Part shown: piece after piece, positions 5,893 through 10,072 of the stretch
Numbering within the stretch: position 1 is the stretch's first letter
How the letters are laid out: every line of letters begins with the position of its first letter
NCBI GenBank assembly: GCA_027030295.1
Contig: JALVFB010000195.1
Span: 1 to 10,072 of the forward strand
DNA length: 10,072 nt
Direction: 5' to 3'
From: Hyphomicrobiales bacterium
Lineage (GTDB): Bacteria; Pseudomonadota; Alphaproteobacteria; Rhizobiales; Aestuariivirgaceae
Notes under the pieces: generated by a model
Told to the model about the DNA's origin: nothing
What the model saw: the letters and a program-made list of their open reading frames with translations, nothing else
Database searches by the model: none
Position numbers and translations under genes: made by a program

Positions 5893-6135
5893 CTATTCCG
5901 CCGCCTCCCGCGTCTGTTCATCCTCGTCCAGCAGCAACAGCTCGTCGGCCTGCGCCCGGCGGCCGTGCCACGAGGAGCGCAGCACATATTGCACCCGCAT
6001 GCCGGGCAACAGCGTCGGCAATCCGGCGCGGGCCACCGCCGAATGGTGCACGAACACGTCCTCGCCGCCGTCTTCGGGCACGATGAAACCGAAGCCGCGC
6101 CTGATGTCGAAAAATTTCACCCGGCCGCGCTGCAT
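5893..6135 (-). CDS. Cold-shock domain protein (CspA family)
   Basis: An 80-residue, single-domain OB-fold nucleic-acid binder. It begins [18 protein letters not shown], where RGFGFI (13-18) is RNP1, and VFVHHSAV (27-34) is RNP2. The rest, [11 protein letters not shown] (42-52), matches the third and fourth strands; the tail is acidic ([10 protein letters not shown]). Such proteins bind single-stranded RNA or DNA in the cytoplasm and act as RNA chaperones; not all are cold-induced, and nothing here shows that this one is. The ATG at 6135 has AGGA 5 bases upstream. The frame extends far upstream to 6849, but that region opposes the DUF922 gene and has no homology. It precedes pyrD on the same strand with a 97-base gap that has a short hairpin (GGGAC/GTCCC, 5879-5892) without a T-run, so some read-through is possible. 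Confidence 0.93.
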   Translation of the reverse strand: MQRGRVKFFDIRRGFGFIVPEDGGEDVFVHHSAVARAGLPTLLPGMRVQYVLRSSWHGRRAQADELLLLDEDEQTREAAE

Positions 6136-6164
6136 CACGATCCTGCTCCCTGTTGCCCGACACC

Positions 6165-6192
6165 TTTTTAGACTCTTGCGGGGGCTGTGCAA
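6165..6192 (-). promoter_or_regulatory. Weak promoter candidate for the cold-shock gene
   Basis: On the minus strand TTGCAC (plus 6187-6192) and TAAAAA (plus 6165-6170) are separated by 16 bases, each matching four of six consensus bases. It would start transcription about 25 bases before the ATG at 6135. It is the best candidate in the 99-base divergent gap, but weak. Confidence 0.25.
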
Positions 6193-6234
6193 ACCGCTCA
6201 TTATCCCGCCAGGAACAGCCAGGGGGGAAAACGG

Positions 6235-6864
6235 ATGCGCAAGGGAGGGGCCGTGATGGTTCTGGTGGCGATGCTGCCGGGACTGGCGCACGCGCCACAG
6301 GCCGCGCGGGCGCAGCTGAACACCGCGCGGGTGGAGCGTCAATACGCCGTTTCCGGCCGCAATGAGCGCGCCCTGCTGGCGGACATGCGCCGCCGCGGCC
6401 CGCGGGTGGGTGGCCGGCCGGCGCTGGCCAGCACCCGCATGGAGGCGCGCTATTCCGCCCGCCTGAATCGGGTGGCGGGGCGTTGTCAGGTGCGGGATTT
6501 CCGATTGCGCGCGCGTTTCATCGTCACCCTGCCGCGCCTGCGTCGGCCACGGTTGCTGCGTGCAAGTGCCCGGAAACGCTGGCCAGGGTTCCTGACGCGC
6601 CTGCGCCGTCATGAGGAACGACACATCGCCATCTGGACGGAATGCCTGAAACGGGTGGACGGGAAATTGCGCCACATGAGCGCTTCCGACTGTAACGCGC
6701 TCAAGCGCCGCATGAAAAACACTTACCGGCGGATCATGCGCGCCTGCAACCATCGCCATGATGTCTTCGACGCGGGAGAACATCACGTTTCGCGCAAGCT
6801 TCCGTTCATCCGCGCCGCCATTCGCCAGGGGCGGGTGCGCACGATGCACGCCGCGCGCCGCTAG
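6235..6864 (+). CDS. Secreted DUF922-family putative Zn-dependent protease
   Basis: This 209-residue protein starts with a signal peptide: basic MRK, then a hydrophobic run ([12 protein letters not shown], 6-17), with likely cleavage after AHA (20) or ARA (26). The mature part matches the DUF922 outline: [20 protein letters not shown] (37-56), [19 protein letters not shown] (84-102), W116, and [10 protein letters not shown] (125-134), which contains the metalloprotease signature HExxH (126-130). DUF922 members have been proposed to be secreted Zn-dependent proteases; activity here is unproven. Four cysteines (84, 137, 153, 171) could form two disulfides outside the cytoplasm. The protein is unusually rich in arginine. 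I chose ATG 6235 because AGGGGGG lies 7 bases before it and the signal peptide begins there. It diverges from the cold-shock gene and converges on recR with 12 bases between stops. Confidence 0.8.
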   Translation: MRKGGAVMVLVAMLPGLAHAPQAARAQLNTARVERQYAVSGRNERALLADMRRRGPRVGGRPALASTRMEARYSARLNRVAGRCQVRDFRLRARFIVTLPRLRRPRLLRASARKRWPGFLTRLRRHEERHIAIWTECLKRVDGKLRHMSASDCNALKRRMKNTYRRIMRACNHRHDVFDAGEHHVSRKLPFIRAAIRQGRVRTMHAARR

Positions 6865-6876
6865 GGGGTATTTCTC

Positions 6877-7458
6877 TCACCTTCGGGCGCGGAAGGCCGC
6901 GGCGATGGTGCCGTCGTCCAGAAACTCCAGCTCGCCGCCCACCGGCATGCCGTGCGCCAGGTGGCTCACCCGCGCACCGCTGTCGGCCAGCGCATCGGCG
7001 ATGTAGTGCGCCGTGGTCTGCCCCTCCACGGTGGCGTCCAGCGCCAGGATCACTTCCCGCACCCCTTCCGCGCGCACCCGGTTCACCAGCTGCGGAATGC
7101 GCAGATCGTCCGGCGTGACGCCATCCAGCGGCGACAGCAGCCCGCCGGTGACGTGATAGCGCCCGCGAAAGACGCCGGCGCGCTCCAGCGCCCACAGGTC
7201 GGCCACGTCCTTCACCACGCACAACAGCTCCTTCTGACGCCTTTCGCTGGCGCAGATGCGGCACGGGTCGGTGGTGTCGAAATTGCCACAGACGGAACAC
7301 GCGCGCACCGCCTCCGCCAACGCGGTCAGGGCCTCGGCCAACGGCCTCAACCGGCTCTCGCGCTGGCGCAACAGGTGCAGCACGATGCGCTGCGCCGAGC
7401 GCGGCCCCAGCCCCGGCAGGCGGGCGAGGTGTTCGATGGCGCGGGTGATTGCGTCCAT
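6877..7458 (-). CDS. recR: Recombination protein RecR
   Basis: RecR works with RecO and RecF in the RecFOR pathway, loading RecA onto gapped DNA coated with SSB. The 193 residues show the usual order: a helix-hairpin-helix ([20 protein letters not shown], 8-27), a four-Cys zinc finger (Cys54, 57, 66, 69), a Toprim domain ([15 protein letters not shown], 78-92, and [16 protein letters not shown], 135-150), and the C-terminal [21 protein letters not shown] (169-189, a Walker-B-like segment). Length fits the family (about 200). ATG 7458 is where homology starts; the frame runs back to 7734 into msrA and the palindrome, which is spurious. The SD is poor (GGA). RecR often follows dnaX and ybaB, but neither is here; recR stands alone, with msrA diverging from it. 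Confidence 0.96.
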   Translation of the reverse strand: MDAITRAIEHLARLPGLGPRSAQRIVLHLLRQRESRLRPLAEALTALAEAVRACSVCGNFDTTDPCRICASERRQKELLCVVKDVADLWALERAGVFRGRYHVTGGLLSPLDGVTPDDLRIPQLVNRVRAEGVREVILALDATVEGQTTAHYIADALADSGARVSHLAHGMPVGGELEFLDDGTIAAAFRARR

Positions 7459-7501
7459 GGTTTCCGCACGAAAAAATGATGCGTCGATTCCGGCTTTCCA
7501 A

Positions 7502-7529
7502 CCTATATGATGCGGAAAGGGCGCGTAAA
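7502..7529 (-). promoter_or_regulatory. Weak promoter candidate for recR
   Basis: On the minus strand TTTACG (plus 7524-7529) and TATAGG (plus 7502-7507) are 16 bases apart, each matching four of six consensus bases, about 45 bases before the recR ATG. It is the best match in the recR-msrA gap, but not strong. Confidence 0.25.
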
Positions 7530-7537
7530 GGCATCTT

Positions 7538-7619
7538 GCCGGTCCGCCACCCCGCATCCCCGTCCAACCCTGCCCGTGACAATCGGGGGTTGGGCGGGGG
7601 TGCGGGGCGGTGGGCCGGC
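7538..7619. repeat. Long palindromic intergenic element upstream of msrA
   Basis: Two 33-base arms (7538-7570 and 7587-7619) are complementary around a 16-base spacer. Of the 33 positions, one is a real mismatch (A7549/C7608) and four are T opposite G or G opposite T, which would be G-U pairs in a plus-strand RNA. The core pairs CCCCGC with GCGGGG and CCAACCC with GGGTTGG. The element lies 26 bases before the msrA ATG, so it would fold in the msrA leader. Its GC-rich palindromic form suits a dispersed REP-like repeat; the shared 13-mer at 8380-8392 supports this. Confidence 0.75.
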
Positions 7620-7645
7620 CACAAAAAGCCGCAAGGAGAGAGCCG

Positions 7646-8292
<647 letters not shown>

Positions 8293-8293
<1 letters not shown>

Positions 8294-8415
8294 TACCAGG
8301 ATGCGCAACGTCTGGCCGCTGAAACCGCCCCGCGCCCTCAGGCCCTTGTTTTTCATAATTTGGGGGCCCAAGTGGGAACGCGGGGCGGTGGGTGGTCATT
8401 TATGCATTCTGGTAT
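8293..8415. repeat. Imperfect palindromic element between msrA and msrQ
   Basis: An outer inverted repeat starts at the last base of the msrA stop: ATACCAGGATGC (8293-8304) against GCATTCTGGTAT (8404-8415), 11 of 12 paired plus one G-T. Inside lies a perfect pair CCGCCCCGCG (8325-8334) and CGCGGGGCGG (8379-8388). The right inner arm, GCGGGGCGGTGGG (8380-8392), is identical to bases 7602-7614 in the element before msrA. It could end msrA transcription or be a small non-coding mobile element; there is no stem-plus-T-run terminator. No gene lies in 8294-8491. Confidence 0.55.
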
Positions 8416-8491
8416 GATTTGACCATGGCGCGATTGTGAGCGGCGCCCGGGCGCGGCCCGTGGTAGAAAGGGCGGCCAGAAGGAGCCGCGC

Positions 8492-9121
8492 ATGATCCAA
8501 CGCATCAACCAGTTCGTCCGCCGCCTGCCCGCCTGGCCCATCTATCTGCTGGCGGCGGCGCTCATCGCCTGGCATTTCCGGCAGGCGCTCTCCGGCGCCT
8601 ACCGGCCCGACCCGGTGCGCGCGCTTGAGTGGGAATATGGGCGGCTGGCGCTGCAATTCCTCATCGCCTCGCTGGCGCTGACGCCGCTCAAACGCTTCAC
8701 CGGCCTGAACCTGATGAAATTCCGCCGGGCGCTGGGGCTGTCGGCCTTCTTTATGGCGCTGGCGCATCTTTCCGTGTGGCTGGCGCTGGACATGCAGGGC
8801 TACGTGGCGCAGATGCTCTCCGACATCGTCAAGCGGCCCTTCATCACCGTCGGCATGGCGGCCCTGCTGATGATGCTGCCGCTGGCCGCCACGTCCCACG
8901 ATGCCATGATCCGCCGCCTGGGCGGGGCGCGCTGGCGCCGTCTGCACCGGCTGGTTTATGCGCTGGCGCCGCTGGTGGCGCTGCACTTCATCTGGGTGCG
9001 CAAGGGCTGGCAGATCGAACCACTCGTTTACGCCGCCATCATCCTGCTGCTGCTGGCGCTGCGTCTGCCCGCTCAGAACCGCCCGGCGCCGCGCCGTCCG
9101 GGCAACGTGCGGGCGGCCTGA
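8492..9121 (+). CDS. msrQ: MsrQ (YedZ), heme-binding membrane subunit of the MsrPQ methionine sulfoxide reductase
   Basis: MsrQ is a b-type heme protein of the inner membrane that passes electrons from the respiratory chain to periplasmic MsrP, which repairs oxidised methionines in envelope proteins. The 209 residues have about six hydrophobic spans, starting AWPIYLLAAALIAWHF (14-29). Family landmarks are RALEWEYGRLAL (43-54), RFTGLNLMKFRRALGL (68-83), KRPFITVG (114-121), PLAATSHDAMIRRLG (130-144) and the His residues at the heme positions: His92, His152 (RLHRLVY) and His165 (LHFIW). The ATG at 8492 has AAGGAG 6 bases upstream. MsrP usually lies directly upstream; here msrA and a palindromic element do, so MsrP must be encoded elsewhere or be missing. 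The stop overlaps a small hairpin at 9104-9143. Confidence 0.93.
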   Translation: MIQRINQFVRRLPAWPIYLLAAALIAWHFRQALSGAYRPDPVRALEWEYGRLALQFLIASLALTPLKRFTGLNLMKFRRALGLSAFFMALAHLSVWLALDMQGYVAQMLSDIVKRPFITVGMAALLMMLPLAATSHDAMIRRLGGARWRRLHRLVYALAPLVALHFIWVRKGWQIEPLVYAAIILLLLALRLPAQNRPAPRRPGNVRAA

Positions 9122-9143
9122 ATCCGGCGACATTCCGCACGTT
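9104..9143. repeat. 9-bp inverted repeat spanning the msrQ stop codon
   Basis: AACGTGCGG (9104-9112) is perfectly complementary to CCGCACGTT (9135-9143), with 22 bases between them that include a GCC/GGC inner stem. The msrQ stop (9119-9121) sits in the loop. It may shield or end the msrQ transcript; there is no T-run, so it is not a classic intrinsic terminator. Confidence 0.5.
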
Positions 9144-9149
9144 CCATGT

Positions 9150-9172
9150 GATTAACCGAATTTCGGTTAATC
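9150..9172. promoter_or_regulatory. Perfect 23-bp palindrome upstream of pdhA, likely operator
   Basis: GATTAACCGAA and TTCGGTTAATC are exact 11-base complementary arms around a single T (9161). It is AT-richer than its surroundings and stops just before the promoter candidate at 9182. It is typical of a site for a dimeric transcription factor. Its centre lies about 57 bases before the predicted start, a position more usual for activators. I cannot name the regulator; neither spacing nor sequence fits the CtrA motif. Confidence 0.65.
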
Positions 9173-9181
9173 GGTGCGGAC

Positions 9182-9211
9182 TTGTGTTTTCTCCCGCCGC
9201 TTCGCTATAAG
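9182..9211 (+). promoter_or_regulatory. Promoter candidate for pdhA
   Basis: CTTGTGT carries a TTG-type -35 (TTGTGT, 9182-9187; preceded by C, as in alphaproteobacterial CTTG promoters) and TATAAG (9206-9211) is a 5-of-6 -10, with an 18-base spacer. Start would be near 9218, about 45 bases before the pdhA ATG. Confidence 0.45.
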
Positions 9212-9263
9212 CTGCCCGCAGGGAATGCGAATCCACACGCGGGGGCCAACGACGGAGCGTTTC

Positions 9264-10072
9264 ATGGCTGCCAGCACATCCGGCAAACAGGGCAAGGGCC
9301 GCGCGCGCAAGGCGGCGGCGAAACCGAATCACCCGCCTGCCTTCACGAAGGAGGAAGAGCTGCGCGCGCTCAAGGACATGCTGCTCATCCGTCGTTTCGA
9401 GGAAAAGGCCGGCCAGCTCTATGGCATGGGCCACATCGGCGGTTTCCTGCATCTCTACATCGGGCAGGAGGCGGTGGCCACGGGCGTGTTCATGGCCCGC
9501 CGCGAACAGGATGATGTCATCACCTCCTACCGTTGCCACGCCCAGGAGCTGCTGGCGGGCGCCGACCCGAAGGCGGTGATGGCCGAGCTGACGGGCCGCC
9601 TGCCCGGCGTCTCGAAAGGCAAGGGCGGCTCCATGCACATGTTCCACGTGGCCGGGCATTTCTGGGGCGGTCACGGCATCGTCGGCGCGCAGGTGCCGCT
9701 GGGTACGGGCCTTGCCTTCGCCGCGCACTACAATGGCGAGGACAGGGCCTGCTTCACCTTCTTCGGCGAGGGCGCGGCCAACCAGGGGCAGGTCTACGAG
9801 AGCTTCAACATGGCCGCCCTGTGGAAGCTGCCGGTGGTCTATGTCATCGAGAACAACCGCTATGCCATGGGCACGGAAATCCACCGTGCCTCGGCGAAGG
9901 CGGAGGAACTGTTCATGCGTGGCGCCGCCTTCGGCATCCCCGGCGAGCAGGTGGACGGCATGGACGTGCGCGCCGTGAAGGATGCCGCCGGGCGCGCCCT
10001 GCAACACGTGCTCTCCGGCAACGGGCCATTCATCCTGGAGATGCAGACCTACCGCTATCGCGGGCATTCCAT
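9264..10072 (+). CDS. pdhA: Pyruvate dehydrogenase E1 component, alpha subunit (partial, C-terminus outside window)
   Basis: With the beta subunit this TPP enzyme decarboxylates pyruvate and acetylates the lipoyl groups of E2, feeding acetyl-CoA to the TCA cycle. 269 codons are visible with no stop. After a basic, Ala/Lys-rich N-terminus (1-22), come LLIRRFEEKAGQLYGMGHIG (40-59), SYRCHAQELLAG (88-99), LTGRLPGVSKGKGGSMHMF (109-127), GGHGIVGAQVPLGTGLAFA (135-153), the TPP motif GEGAANQGQVYESFN (168-182) to ENN (196-198), and a phosphorylation-loop-like YRYRGHS at the end. Glu169 stands where the Asp of the usual GDG Mg-TPP signature is expected. ATG 9264 has CGGAG about 6 bases upstream. In alphaproteobacteria pdhA, pdhB and the E2 gene usually follow in that order, so the right flank probably holds pdhB. 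The upstream palindrome suggests dedicated regulation. Confidence 0.95.
   Translation, partial: MAASTSGKQGKGRARKAAAKPNHPPAFTKEEELRALKDMLLIRRFEEKAGQLYGMGHIGGFLHLYIGQEAVATGVFMARREQDDVITSYRCHAQELLAGADPKAVMAELTGRLPGVSKGKGGSMHMFHVAGHFWGGHGIVGAQVPLGTGLAFAAHYNGEDRACFTFFGEGAANQGQVYESFNMAALWKLPVVYVIENNRYAMGTEIHRASAKAEELFMRGAAFGIPGEQVDGMDVRAVKDAAGRALQHVLSGNGPFILEMQTYRYRGHS

Noticed and set aside
4704..6086. 460-codon plus-strand frame antisense to pyrD
   Set aside because: No domain, high Arg/Gln/His content, opposite the well-supported pyrD and csp genes.
6136..6849. Long N-terminal extension of the cold-shock protein
   Set aside because: It lies opposite the DUF922 gene; the SD and the domain both point to ATG 6135.
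6865..6876. Bidirectional terminator between the DUF922 gene and recR
   Set aside because: Only 12 bases separate the stops and no stem-loop with T-run is present.
8413..8418. TATGAT as a -10 for msrQ
   Set aside because: No acceptable -35 lies 15-19 bases upstream; the hexamer is part of the outer inverted repeat.
9152..9170. CtrA-type TTAA-N7-TTAA box
   Set aside because: The two TTAA half-sites are separated by 11 bases, not 7, and belong to a larger perfect palindrome.

Overview
This window looks like the chromosome of a GC-rich alphaproteobacterium. The clearest lineage markers are a roughly 500-residue histidyl-tRNA synthetase of the divergent alphaproteobacterial type next to hisZ, a DHBP synthase fused to a dead GTP cyclohydrolase II domain, and a class 2 (quinone-linked) PyrD. 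I cannot place it below class level. Most of the window is dense housekeeping sequence, with no rRNA, tRNA, transposase, phage gene or CRISPR array visible.

Layout. At 1-1908 (minus) hisS is followed by hisZ, which runs off the left edge; the stop and start codons share one base. At 1998-2573 (minus) is a two-gene toxin-antitoxin-like pair, toxin first. It is less GC-rich than its surroundings, and a perfect 9-bp inverted repeat covers the toxin's ribosome binding site. An AT-rich patch with an exact 11-bp tandem repeat separates the pair from ribB (ribBX type, 2654-3778, minus). The 416-base gap at 3779-4194 holds two overlapping divergent promoter candidates and, rightward, an overlooked 47-codon membrane microprotein gene preceded by a possible 31-codon leader ORF. 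At 4195-6135 (minus) lie csp, pyrD and an arsC-family gene; pyrD and arsC overlap by ATGA.

At 6235-6864 (plus) is a secreted DUF922 putative metalloprotease. It converges on recR (6877-7458, minus). Plus-strand msrA (7646-8293) and msrQ (8492-9121) follow, each preceded by a palindromic intergenic element; the two elements share a 13-base motif. The MsrQ partner MsrP is not present in the window. After msrQ, a perfect 23-bp palindrome sits just upstream of a promoter candidate for pdhA, the pyruvate dehydrogenase E1 alpha subunit, which runs off the right edge at 10072.

Functional themes. The genes cover histidine and tRNA-His metabolism (hisS, hisZ), riboflavin and pyrimidine synthesis (ribB, pyrD), DNA repair (recR), thiol-dependent and methionine-oxidation repair (arsC family, msrA, msrQ) and central carbon flux (pdhA). 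The least explained parts are the small ORFs at 3923-4168, the toxin-antitoxin-like pair with its RBS hairpin, the palindromic elements flanking msrA, and the pdhA upstream palindrome.
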